From contig NZ_JAMGBC010000001.1 in assembly GCF_023516495.1 (NCBI RefSeq), positions 372,001 to 436,000 of the forward strand: a DNA stretch of 64,000 bases, in the 5' to 3' direction. The notes under the pieces were generated by a model. It was not told the DNA's origin. It did not search any database and saw only the letters and a program-made list of their open reading frames with translations. The DNA is from Sphingomonas anseongensis. Its GTDB lineage: Bacteria > Pseudomonadota > Alphaproteobacteria > Sphingomonadales > Sphingomonadaceae. The position numbers and the translations under genes were made by a program. Shown here in pieces: positions 9,206 through 17,588 of this stretch; the stretch's first letter is position 1, and every line of letters begins with the position of its first letter.

Positions 9206-9427
9206 GAAGGTGCCACTTTCGGGGGGCCAAGAAAACGCGAAATGCTCGCCGAAGGTCCGATGGAGTGCCTCGTTTGTCCCGAAGCGGGACGAGGCGGCGA
9301 TCACACATTTGCGCGACAGCCCGCGCGCACGATCCGTCGGACGGTTATTACAGCCCCAAGACAAAAGCGAAGATTCGTGATTTACTGCGAGGCGCTGTCA
9401 CTCGTTTTCACGAAAGGAATGACACCG
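9206..9427. other. rcdA / DUF465 divergent intergenic region with hairpin
   Basis: Contains one imperfect hairpin at 9267-9295: outer stem GCCTCG/CGAGGC and inner stem TCCCG/CGGGA with a four-base bulge. It would lie in the rcdA leader RNA. No recognised operator seen. Confidence 0.4.
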
Positions 9428-9592
9428 ATGGACAATGCAGAGGCCGAATCTCTCGCATCCAAGCACGCGGCTCTCCACGCCATGATCGACGAAGAAGAGC
9501 ATCAGCCGCACCCCAACGAAGACCTTCTCCACGAGCTTAAGAAGGAAAAGCTCAGGCTCAAGGACGCGCTTGCCGGCCACTACGCGCATTAG
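9428..9592 (+). CDS. Small DUF465 (YdcH-family) protein
   Basis: 54 residues from ATG 9428, chosen over ATG 9419 because AAAGGA at 9413-9418 is correctly spaced only for the later codon. The sequence has the DUF465 helical hairpin: SLASKHAALHAMIDEEEHQP followed by ELKKEKLRLKDALAG. These tiny soluble proteins are widespread in proteobacteria and probably form a coiled-coil hairpin; their role is unknown. It stands alone between rcdA and dksA. Confidence 0.85.
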   Translation: MDNAEAESLASKHAALHAMIDEEEHQPHPNEDLLHELKKEKLRLKDALAGHYAH

Positions 9593-9657
9593 GCCGTAGC
9601 CGCCGGCCCTTCCGGCGTCGCACTCTCAGCAGATTACCGGCTTCGCCGCGCCGAAGC

Positions 9658-10122
9658 TCAGTCGTCGCGTGAAATCTTCTCGATTCGCTCGTGGCGCTCC
9701 TGCGCCTCGAGGGACATCGTCGCGATAGGGCGCGCTTCGAGTCGGGCCAGCGAAATCGGTTCGCCAGTGACTTCGCAATAGCCATATTCGCCTTCGTAAA
9801 GACGGCGAATCGCGCAATCGATCTTGGCGATCAGCTTGCGCTGGCGGTCGCGGGTCCGAAGCTCGATCGACCAGTCGGTTTCGCTCGACGCGCGATCGGC
9901 AATGTCCGGCTCGCGAAGCGAATCGACCTGCAGCTGCGCCATCGTCTGGCGCGACTCATCGATGATGGCATCCTTCCATTCGCGCAGCTTCTTGAGAAAA
10001 TAGGCGCGATGGAGATCGCACATGAACTCTTCATTCTCGGATGGCCGATAGCTCTCCGGAACGACGGTCCGGTCGAACGGAACCGGTTTTTCATTGAAGA
10101 AATCGACTAGCGCAGTCGCCAT
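9658..10122 (-). CDS. dksA: DksA/TraR-family RNA polymerase-binding regulator
   Basis: 154 residues from ATG 10122, preceded by a strong GGGGGAGGGG ribosome site. Binds the RNA polymerase secondary channel and works with ppGpp in stringent control. The coiled-coil region is residues about 35-110, including FLKKLREWKDAII and the acidic tip SLREPDIADRASSETDWSIEL. The globular end reads YGYCEVTGEPISLARLEARPIATMSLEAQERHE: only one of the four zinc cysteines of E. coli DksA remains. This reduced-cysteine form is usual in alphaproteobacteria. A UUCG hairpin lies in its leader. Confidence 0.93.
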   Translation of the reverse strand: MATALVDFFNEKPVPFDRTVVPESYRPSENEEFMCDLHRAYFLKKLREWKDAIIDESRQTMAQLQVDSLREPDIADRASSETDWSIELRTRDRQRKLIAKIDCAIRRLYEGEYGYCEVTGEPISLARLEARPIATMSLEAQERHERIEKISRDD

Positions 10123-10428
10123 TTGAAACCCCTCCCCCACTCTGTCCATCGGGTCCGAAGACCCGAGGGAACACCGCAAGCCCGCCTCGCCGCTGCGACC
10201 GGGGCCCACCGGTGCAGCCGGAGGCGGATTCAACTAGACTTTCCCGGGACTTAGTACCGGGCAAGTCGGTCATCCCCGACCGCGCCTATAAATAAGCGCC
10301 GGGTCCTTAACAAGCGCTGACGGAATCAACCCACAGAAAAGCGCAAGCTGTTGCGGATATAGCGCAATTTCCGTTCGGCAAGCGCCTCGGTTGCGGCACT
10401 GACCGTCGCCGCTATGAGGGTTTCGGAA
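10123..10428. other. dksA / surE divergent intergenic region
   Basis: 306 bp without a gene. It holds the dksA ribosome site and leader hairpin at the left end, and GAGGG at 10416-10420 as the surE ribosome site at the right end. The centre is GC-rich with no operator, repeat or RNA gene that I can name. Confidence 0.5.
10149..10166 (-). promoter_or_regulatory. C(UUCG)G hairpin in the dksA leader
   Basis: Read on the minus strand, a perfect 7-bp stem TCGGGTC/GACCCGA closes a UUCG loop, an exceptionally stable tetraloop. It sits 27 bp upstream of the dksA start codon, just before the ribosome site, so it would be in the 5' leader if transcription starts further upstream. Confidence 0.55.
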
Positions 10429-11193
10429 ATGCGCATCCTGCTGACCAACGACGACGGCATCAACGCCCGCGGACTCGACCTGCTGGAGACGGTCGCCCAG
10501 TCCTTTTCGGACGACGTCTGGATCGTCGCTCCGACGGAAGAGCAGTCCGGCGCGGGCCATTCGCTCACCCTTACCGAGCCGGTTCGGCTGCGAAGGCACG
10601 ACAACCGCCGCTTTTCCGTCACGGGGACGCCGACCGATGCCGTGATGCTGGCGCTTGCCCATGTGATGAAGGACTCGCCGCCTGACTTGATCCTCTCCGG
10701 CATCAACCGTGGCGCCAATCTCGGCGAAGACGTGACTTATTCCGGCACCGTTTCGGCGGCGATGGAAGGGGCGCTCGCGGGCGTTCCGTCGATCGCGCTC
10801 AGCCAGAGCTACTCACGCGAGGGCATGGGCGACACGGTGCCGTTTGCCGCTGCCGAGGCCTGGGCGGAGAAGGTCCTGGCCGCACTGATCGACTTCGAGC
10901 CCGCGCCGGGAACCCTCATCAACGTCAACTTCCCGGCCCTAGCTCCCGAGAAGGTCAACGGAATCCGCATTTGCCGGCAGGGGATCCGGGATTACGGCCG
11001 CCTTCGAATCGTTCAGAGGACCGATCCGCGCGGCTACGACTATTTCTGGTTCGGCCTTGGGCCGATGGTGCAGACGCCGGGCCATTCGACCGATCTCGAG
11101 GCGATGGACGACGGGTACATCAGCGTCACTCCGCTGCATCTCGATCTCACCCACGATCCTTCGCTGGAAGTTCTTCGCGGCCGATTCGCCTGA
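10429..11193 (+). CDS. surE: 5'/3'-nucleotidase SurE
   Basis: 254 residues from ATG 10429, which has a GAGGG ribosome site eight bases upstream; the earlier ATG at 10414 lacks one. SurE dephosphorylates nucleoside monophosphates and is a stationary-phase survival protein. Motifs: MRILLTNDDGINARGLDLL with the metal-binding Asp pair, PTEEQSGAGHSLT, and SGINRGANLGEDVTYSGTVSAAMEG with the Asn and Ser residues of the active site. It usually precedes pcm and a NlpD-type gene; here a sensor kinase follows instead. Confidence 0.94.
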   Translation: MRILLTNDDGINARGLDLLETVAQSFSDDVWIVAPTEEQSGAGHSLTLTEPVRLRRHDNRRFSVTGTPTDAVMLALAHVMKDSPPDLILSGINRGANLGEDVTYSGTVSAAMEGALAGVPSIALSQSYSREGMGDTVPFAAAEAWAEKVLAALIDFEPAPGTLINVNFPALAPEKVNGIRICRQGIRDYGRLRIVQRTDPRGYDYFWFGLGPMVQTPGHSTDLEAMDDGYISVTPLHLDLTHDPSLEVLRGRFA

Positions 11194-11263
11194 ATCATTC
11201 GAAACAACGGCTGTAACCTTTTCCGCCCGTCCGCGTTCTCTCGCCAAGATAGGAGTTGGGGGC

Positions 11264-13366
11264 ATTACGCAGCAGGTTCGAAATTACGGCATCGCTCTGG
11301 TCGCGGTGGTTCTGGCGTTCGGCGCCAGGCTGGCGCTTGCGCCGCTGCTCGGCACGTCCGCAACGTTTGTGTTTTTCGTGTTGGCGGTCGTGTTCACGGC
11401 GGCGCGCATCGGCATCGGACCGGCAATCTTCGCCTCCGTCATCGGCGGCCTTGTTGCGACATATGCATTCGTGCCCCCGGCTTTCACCTTTTCCGACCCG
11501 GATAAGCTCACGAACGCTCTCGCGTTTCTGGCAATTTGCGCAGCAGTCATCCTGTTTGCCTGGCGCACACTTGCGCAACGAACTCAGTACGAAGAGCGCG
11601 AGGAGAAGCTTGTCAGCGAAGCTCGCGAATATCGGCTGATCGACGCGGCGCAGGACTTCGCGATCTACGAGCTCGACCGCGAAGGCCGAATCCTCACCTG
11701 GAACAAGGGCGCCGAGCGGCTGAAGGGCTGGAAGGCCGAGGAGATCATCGGCAAGCCGTATAATATCCTCCACACGCCGGAGAGCCGCGCGACCAATGCC
11801 CCGGGGCGCGAGCTGAAGATCGCCGCACAAACCGGCCGGTTCGAGGAACAGGCGCCGCGGATGCGCAAGGACGGCACGATTTTCGCCGCCCATGTCAGCC
11901 TGTTTCCGATGCGTGACCAAAACGGCGACGTCACCGGTTTCGTGAAGGTCACCCGCGACATCAGCGACCGCAGCCAGGCCGGCAAGGCAATCCTGGAATC
12001 TCGCCGCAGGATGGAAGCGATCGTCCAGTCTGCGATGGACGGGATCATCACCTTCGACGAGGATCTCAGGATCGTCGTGTTCAATCCGGCCGCGGAGAGG
12101 ATATTCGGTTATACGGCCGGGGAAGTCCTGGGGTCCCAAGTGACGATGCTTTTCCCGGAGGCGTCGCGACAGCGTCAGGGCCAACGCTTCCGCGACTTCT
12201 TCACCAGCGGTGACGTCAATCGCCCGCTCGACGGAGCGGACTCGACCGTCGCGCTTCGAAAATCGGGAGAGGAATTCCCGATCGAAGCCTCCATGTCGCA
12301 GGTGACCGTCAGCGGCGAGCGAGTCGGCACGATCATCCTTCGCGACATCACCGACCGCAAGACCAACGAAGAGGCGCGGGCGCTTCTTGCCCGCGAGGTC
12401 GATCATCGGGCCAAGAATGCGCTCGCCGTTGCTCAGGCGCTTGTCGGCCTCACCAAGGCCGATACGGTCGAAGAGTTCGGGGAATCGATTCGAGGCAGGA
12501 TCGCGTCCCTCGCCCGCGCCCACACTTTGCTGTCGCAATCGCAGTGGCGCGGCGCGCCGTTGGAGCAACTGATCCGGGATGAGATCCTTCCCTACGCCAA
12601 GGAGTTGCAACTCACTCTCCAAGGGCCGGAGGTCAGTTGCAGTGCCGCAGCGGTCCAGTCGCTGAGCCTGTTGTTCCACGAGCTTGCGACCAACGCCGTC
12701 AAGCACGGAGCGCTGGGCAGCCAGGACGGCCATGTCGATATCGAATGGAAGCTCGCTTCCTCCGCTATGATTGTGTCGTGGAAGGAGCGCGGCGGTCCAA
12801 GGGTCCTTCCGCCAAAGCGTCAGGGATTCGGGACAAAGTTGCTCCGGCAGGTCACCGGACGGCAGTTGGATGCCGATCTCAACTTTGACTGGAATCCGGA
12901 AGGGCTGGGAGTGGAGATTCGGCTCCCGCGCGAGCTGTTCCTTCGAGCCGGTTCCGGAAGTTCGCCCGACGATGCGACCCCCGAACTGCCGCAGGCGCGT
13001 GCGACCGGCGATGAGCGGCGCATCCTTGTCGTGGAGGACGAAGAGCTGGTCGCGCTTGAGCTCAGCTCCGAGTTGTCGAGATTGGGCTGGGCGATCGTGG
13101 GCCCCGCGGCGACACTGGCGGAAGCGCAGGCTTTGTTGTCGCATGGCGTCGATGCAGCCGTGCTGGACGTCAATCTGCGCGGCCGGCCGATTTACCCTGT
13201 CGCCGAAGCGCTGAGGGCACGCCACGTGCCGTTCCTCTTCTGCACCGGCTATGAAATGGTGGACCCGGAAGGGCGCTTCGCAAACGTTCCGGTGATTCGC
13301 AAACCGGCGCACCCCGCGGCGGTCAGTGCGGCGCTTTCAGACCTATTGAAGTCGCGAGCGCACTGA
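11264..13366 (+). CDS. HWE-family hybrid sensor histidine kinase (DUF4118-PAS-PAS-HWE-REC)
   Basis: About 700 residues if translation begins at 11264. Residues 8-100 are DUF4118-like membrane helices, about 125-235 a PAS domain (IYELDREGRILTWNKGAERLKGW), and 245-365 a second PAS (MDGIITFDEDLRIVVFNPAAERIFGY). The kinase core has His381 in VDHRAKN, NAVKHGA for ATP and the WKE of the HWE signature at 506-508. Residues 585-695 are a receiver domain with Asp635. No ATG, GTG or TTG is in frame between the surE stop and the membrane region. The best ribosome site (AGGAG, 11251-11255) points to an ATT at 11264; GTG 11306 or a start inside surE are alternatives. Confidence 0.88.
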   Translation: MTQQVRNYGIALVAVVLAFGARLALAPLLGTSATFVFFVLAVVFTAARIGIGPAIFASVIGGLVATYAFVPPAFTFSDPDKLTNALAFLAICAAVILFAWRTLAQRTQYEEREEKLVSEAREYRLIDAAQDFAIYELDREGRILTWNKGAERLKGWKAEEIIGKPYNILHTPESRATNAPGRELKIAAQTGRFEEQAPRMRKDGTIFAAHVSLFPMRDQNGDVTGFVKVTRDISDRSQAGKAILESRRRMEAIVQSAMDGIITFDEDLRIVVFNPAAERIFGYTAGEVLGSQVTMLFPEASRQRQGQRFRDFFTSGDVNRPLDGADSTVALRKSGEEFPIEASMSQVTVSGERVGTIILRDITDRKTNEEARALLAREVDHRAKNALAVAQALVGLTKADTVEEFGESIRGRIASLARAHTLLSQSQWRGAPLEQLIRDEILPYAKELQLTLQGPEVSCSAAAVQSLSLLFHELATNAVKHGALGSQDGHVDIEWKLASSAMIVSWKERGGPRVLPPKRQGFGTKLLRQVTGRQLDADLNFDWNPEGLGVEIRLPRELFLRAGSGSSPDDATPELPQARATGDERRILVVEDEELVALELSSELSRLGWAIVGPAATLAEAQALLSHGVDAAVLDVNLRGRPIYPVAEALRARHVPFLFCTGYEMVDPEGRFANVPVIRKPAHPAAVSAALSDLLKSRAH

Positions 13367-13375
13367 GGTCTGTCC

Positions 13376-14422
13376 CTAAAGGCGCTGCCGAAGCTCGGAA
13401 ATTTCCCAATAATCGTTGCGGCTGAACGGCAGCAGCGCCTTGAGCGCTGCAAAACTGCTCCTCCCCAAGGCCCGCCTGAGGCCGTCGAGCTCGGCAAAGG
13501 CGGAGCGGACTTCCGCTTCGTCGACCGATGCATCGCCCACCGCTTCTTCGATCAGGGTCTCTTCGGCTTGAACGACCAGCCAGGTCTGCAATTCCCAATA
13601 TCGGCGCATTCGCTTCGCGGTCTCGGGGCCAAGCCGCTCCGCCAGCGCGGCGATCCTGCGGCCGGCGGGCGAATCCGGCCAGCTTCCTGCGCGAAGAGTC
13701 TCAAGCTGTGCCTGGTGAGCGGCGCATTCCGTTCGAAGCCAGCGTTCGGCTTCGGCGGCGCCGAATTGAAACACGGTCATGATTGCGATCGGCGCCAGGA
13801 CCGCGGCGGCCATCATCGCGATCATGGGCTGATCCGGGAATTGGTTGAACGCCGTGTGGATCGCAACGGCGACCAGATAGCCGGGAAGGAACCATAAGAA
13901 GTTGAAGTTGAAATCCGTCGACGCCTCCCGGGTTTCCCGTTCGGCGAATTCGTGGGCGATTGCCGCGAGCATCGCCAGGGTCGATCCGTGCATCACCGCC
14001 GTTCCTAGACCCCGAACGAGCCACGTGCCGGTTCCGTACTGCGGGAAGATTGTGAGGTAGATAATGTTCTCGACGACTGAGAATCCGGCGCCGATGGCAA
14101 AGCCGGAGATCACCGCGTCGAGCTTGTAGCCGATCCGGTTGAACCGGAAGAGACCGATGATCACGAACGCCTTCAGCGCTTCCTCAATCCATGGCGCGAC
14201 GAAACGGCTGTAGTTCGAAAAGCCGATCGGGAGGGTGTCGATGAAGCGGCCGCTGATCGGATAGGCGACGCCCGCCGCGACTCCGCCGAGTAGCAGCAGG
14301 AACAGGATCTCCCGAAATCTCATCAGCTTGAAGGCGTCGAGCCAGACGAACACCGCGAGCAGGATCAGCACCGGCACTAGCGCGAAGGCCCAGTGGGCGC
14401 TCTCGGCCAGGAACGGCGCCAT
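13376..14422 (-). CDS. PrsW-family intramembrane metalloprotease
   Basis: 348 residues; ATG 14422 overlaps the stop of the upstream 1047-aa gene by one base (TGATG), so the two are co-translated. There are about eight hydrophobic helices. Family hallmarks are APWIEEALKAFVIIGLFRF (the EE motif), SVVENIIYL, MHGSTLAMLAAIAHEF and AIHTAFNQFPD (the HxxxN-like motif). PrsW proteases cut membrane proteins such as anti-sigma factors. The C-terminal about 110 residues are a soluble helical extension. Its position directly behind a surface protease suggests a shared envelope function, which is inference. Confidence 0.78.
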   Translation of the reverse strand: MAPFLAESAHWAFALVPVLILLAVFVWLDAFKLMRFREILFLLLLGGVAAGVAYPISGRFIDTLPIGFSNYSRFVAPWIEEALKAFVIIGLFRFNRIGYKLDAVISGFAIGAGFSVVENIIYLTIFPQYGTGTWLVRGLGTAVMHGSTLAMLAAIAHEFAERETREASTDFNFNFLWFLPGYLVAVAIHTAFNQFPDQPMIAMMAAAVLAPIAIMTVFQFGAAEAERWLRTECAAHQAQLETLRAGSWPDSPAGRRIAALAERLGPETAKRMRRYWELQTWLVVQAEETLIEEAVGDASVDEAEVRSAFAELDGLRRALGRSSFAALKALLPFSRNDYWEISELRQRL

Positions 14423-17400
14423 CACATGATCTTCAGCGAAGCGAGCCACTCCGTCTTGCGATAGTGGCCGTCTTCAAACCCTGCGGCGGCACCGAAGGAG
14501 AGAACCATCGGCAGTCGCAACGCGACCGTGAAGTTGAGATCGAACTGCGCGCCGACGTCGCTGTAGGTGTGCTTGGTTCCGTCCTGGTTCTGCGCCGCCA
14601 TGACTCCGACGAAGGCGGCAGGGCGGATGTGGCTGAGATAGAAAGACGGGGTGCCGAGTTCGGCGAAACGGATCGGTGGAAGGTTCACCTCACCGGTGAC
14701 TCGCCCGAAGTGGCGAAGCGCCAGTTCGTCGATCTCGAAGCCGGGGAAGCTCTCCATCTCGCGGTATCTCTTCTCCGGCCGGTTATCGACATAGTTGTTC
14801 CGGAAAGCCCCGAAATAATAGGCTGCAAGCGGGTTGAGGTGCCGGCGGCCGCCGACCGTTCCCGCCGACGCATAGAGCCAGGCAGAACTGTTCGACCATG
14901 GCAAAGCCGTACCGAGATCGAAGCCGCCGTAGAGCCGCGGGAAGACGTGGCCCTCCGCCTCGTCACCGGCGGCTACGATGCGCGCTGCAAAGCCTTTCTC
15001 GTGGTCGACTCCGCCCAGTGCCTTCGTCGTATTGGTGTAGCGAAGCCCCATCTCGAAGCTTCGAAGGTTTTTCGGGCTAGCGATATTCTGCGCGCCGGGC
15101 AGCTGGTCGAGGCCGAAGAAAATGGAGGCTGACCCAAAGACGTCGAGTTGTCGCGGCGGATCGTAGATCAGCGGCTTGGTGTAGCTGGCGATGAAGGCGT
15201 CGCCCTTGCGGCTGCGGAGGACCGGCCCCGCGAGGTCGTAGATGTCGGACAGGTTGTGCCAGTAAGTCAGCTTCCAGTTGGGCGTCTGATACTCGACGTC
15301 GAAGTGGAATCGCTCGCTTCCGTCGACCTTGTCGAACGGCGACACGGCCGCATTGACGCTGAGCTGCCTGAACTGGAGCGGATCTGCGACGTGAATGTAA
15401 TAGCCGAATGCCGGCGAACGGCCGTAGCCGGACACCATCGGATAATGGGCATCGAACCGCATCCGCTGGATCGGGATGTAGGACCCGCGCTGCGTGATCA
15501 TCTGGTCGAGCGGGATCTTGGCCGGCGAGCCGACTCCCCATTCCTTCAGCTCAGGGCGAGCCTTGACCACTTCGCTTCCGAGGAAGCGTACGTTGGCTAG
15601 ATCCTCGCGGACCTGCGGCTGGATGATCGACGGGTTGAAGCCATCGCCGGCATAGTCGTAGACGAACAATGATCCGTCGGGACGAAGCTGAGGCCGAAAG
15701 AAGCCGGTCGAGGCATTGGTCAGGACGTCATATTTCCCGCTTGCGATATCGAAACGGAAGACGTTGGAAACGCCCGTGTAATAAGAGTTTCCGAGAAGCG
15801 CCTTGCTGTCGGGCGTGAAGGTGAAATTTTCCGGCACCGAAGTGGGCAGCGAAAGCGTCGCGACCGGTTCGTCGGCATTGCCTTGCTCGAGATCGGAACG
15901 TTTCCAGACTTTGACCGACTGTTTGCCATCGATCGTGCTGTACGAGGCGGAAACGAGCTCGCCGTCGGGCGAGACGTCCAGGTCGAAGACGATCTCGCCA
16001 TAGTGAAATGTCTTGAGCTGGTTGAAGCTCGAATAGGGCGCGGGGATCCTGACCAGAGTCACATAGCCGTTCTGGTGGCGGATCCCCCACAGGCTCTTGT
16101 CGACCTGGTTGAAGGCGAGGTCGCCGATGCGGGCGTCGTGGAGGAGTTGCCGCTTCTTCCCGGTGTCGACATCGATCGCATAGATGTCGCGGAAGGCGTA
16201 ATTCTGGTTGGTGTAGAACGCCGTCCGCGCCGCTGGATCGTAGGCGACGCTCGTCACCTTGTAGAGCATCATCCCGTCGAGGTCGGTCAACGGCGTCACC
16301 TTGCCGTTCGAAAGGTCCATCTTTCCGAGAAATCCGATTCGTCCCGGATAGCGGAATGCGGCGATCAGGCTGTTCGTCTTGTCGTCGATGAACCCGCGCG
16401 ACATGGAGCCGAGCCCGTGCGGCGAAAGGTGCTTCACGTCGGTCAGCGGATATTTGGCCAGCGCCGCCAAATTGTCTTGCTGGAACTTGCGCTCGAAGCC
16501 GATCCAGTCGTTCCAGACATCGTCCAGAGGGCGGCCGAACACATGCTTGAACTGGGCCGCATAATAAGCCTTGGAATCCTCCGACCGGCGAAGCCATTCG
16601 ACCGTCCGGTCGACGCCGTAGGTCAGCGCGAGATAGGAAAAGAAGCGGGTGCCGTAGAGGTAGGAATTGGCGCCGACCTGAAAGTCGACCTGTGTGCCTT
16701 CGCTCTCGAGCCCCAGCGGCGAGAAGATCCTGAGGTCGTCACGGATCTTCGCCCGCCAGACCATCTCGTCATAGCCGCCCTGCGCCCTGCCGAGTCCGCC
16801 CGCCATCCATGTTTCGAAGAAGACGGCGCTTCCCTCCATGTACCAACGCGGCGTCAGGTTCCGCGGGCTGGTCAGGAAGTTGTAGAGGATCGATTCCGGG
16901 TGCTTCTGCAGCGGCACCGGCTTGCCGCCGAGGAAGCGGCGCCAGAACGCGTCGCGGCTGTTCCACACGTCGATCGCCGCGACATGGGCAAGCTCGTGAT
17001 TGGTGAGAGTGAAGAACCGTTCTCCCGGCGAGAAGGTCTCCATCGACAGCGAAAGCGGCGCGACGTCGAGCAGCACCATGTTGCTCGGGCTCGCGAGAGC
17101 CGCGGCGTTTCCATAGTCGGAGAAATCCTTGAGCAGGATCGTCGTCCGGCTCCACGGCTTCCAGTGGAATTGCTTCTCGTGGAAGGCGAGCGCGTTCTCG
17201 AACGCCCGTCCGAGATAAGGCGCCAAATAGGTCTGGACCGGGTCGATGTAGAGCAGCGACAGGTTGTCGGTTTCCAGCGTCGATAGATGGAATCCCGAAG
17301 CGTCCTGCGGGACATGCTCTGGGCTGGTTTGCTCAGGTGCGTTGGGCTTGGTCGGCGCCGGAGTTACAGGCTCGCTCGGCGGCTGCCCCTCCGGAGTGGG

Positions 17401-17565
17401 AGGAACAGCGTCCGGCTTTTCGATCTGGGTGGTGGTGTCGGTCGGCGGCGGAGGTGGGGGTTGCTTGGACGGCGTCTGCGCAGCAAGCGCGCTGCTCGAT
17501 CCCGCAAGAAGGAGCGCCAGCTTGCAACGGGCAAGCCGGCGCCCATTCGACCATTCAACCCCCAT
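14422..17565 (-). CDS. Gluzincin-like metalloprotease / beta-propeller / outer-membrane barrel protein
   Basis: 1047 residues from ATG 17565. Residues 1-29 are a signal peptide; 33-85 are Pro/Thr-rich linker. A zincin domain follows, with HELAH at 190-194 and a downstream WYMEGSAVFFE (Glu244), the ligand arrangement of gluzincin/peptidase MA-like enzymes. Residues about 375-700 contain repeated blades of a TolB/PD40-type propeller (VSPDGELVSASY, FTPDSKALLGNS, LRPDGSLFVYDYAG). The last about 320 residues alternate hydrophobic and polar residues with many aromatics, as in an outer-membrane barrel. I infer a surface or periplasmic protease anchored by its own barrel. I do not recognise a named family for the whole protein. 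Confidence 0.7.
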   Translation of the reverse strand: MGVEWSNGRRLARCKLALLLAGSSSALAAQTPSKQPPPPPPTDTTTQIEKPDAVPPTPEGQPPSEPVTPAPTKPNAPEQTSPEHVPQDASGFHLSTLETDNLSLLYIDPVQTYLAPYLGRAFENALAFHEKQFHWKPWSRTTILLKDFSDYGNAAALASPSNMVLLDVAPLSLSMETFSPGERFFTLTNHELAHVAAIDVWNSRDAFWRRFLGGKPVPLQKHPESILYNFLTSPRNLTPRWYMEGSAVFFETWMAGGLGRAQGGYDEMVWRAKIRDDLRIFSPLGLESEGTQVDFQVGANSYLYGTRFFSYLALTYGVDRTVEWLRRSEDSKAYYAAQFKHVFGRPLDDVWNDWIGFERKFQQDNLAALAKYPLTDVKHLSPHGLGSMSRGFIDDKTNSLIAAFRYPGRIGFLGKMDLSNGKVTPLTDLDGMMLYKVTSVAYDPAARTAFYTNQNYAFRDIYAIDVDTGKKRQLLHDARIGDLAFNQVDKSLWGIRHQNGYVTLVRIPAPYSSFNQLKTFHYGEIVFDLDVSPDGELVSASYSTIDGKQSVKVWKRSDLEQGNADEPVATLSLPTSVPENFTFTPDSKALLGNSYYTGVSNVFRFDIASGKYDVLTNASTGFFRPQLRPDGSLFVYDYAGDGFNPSIIQPQVREDLANVRFLGSEVVKARPELKEWGVGSPAKIPLDQMITQRGSYIPIQRMRFDAHYPMVSGYGRSPAFGYYIHVADPLQFRQLSVNAAVSPFDKVDGSERFHFDVEYQTPNWKLTYWHNLSDIYDLAGPVLRSRKGDAFIASYTKPLIYDPPRQLDVFGSASIFFGLDQLPGAQNIASPKNLRSFEMGLRYTNTTKALGGVDHEKGFAARIVAAGDEAEGHVFPRLYGGFDLGTALPWSNSSAWLYASAGTVGGRRHLNPLAAYYFGAFRNNYVDNRPEKRYREMESFPGFEIDELALRHFGRVTGEVNLPPIRFAELGTPSFYLSHIRPAAFVGVMAAQNQDGTKHTYSDVGAQFDLNFTVALRLPMVLSFGAAAGFEDGHYRKTEWLASLKIM

Positions 17566-17588
17566 GTACGGCCCCCCAGCCGCTCAGC

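Noticed and set aside
11195-13312. 705-codon minus-strand frame opposite the HWE kinase
   Set aside because: The plus strand encodes complete kinase domains with all catalytic motifs; the minus frame has no recognisable domain and arises from GC-rich codon bias.
15883-17286. 467-codon plus-strand frame opposite the metalloprotease/barrel gene
   Set aside because: It has no signal, domain or ribosome site and mirrors the real gene on the minus strand.
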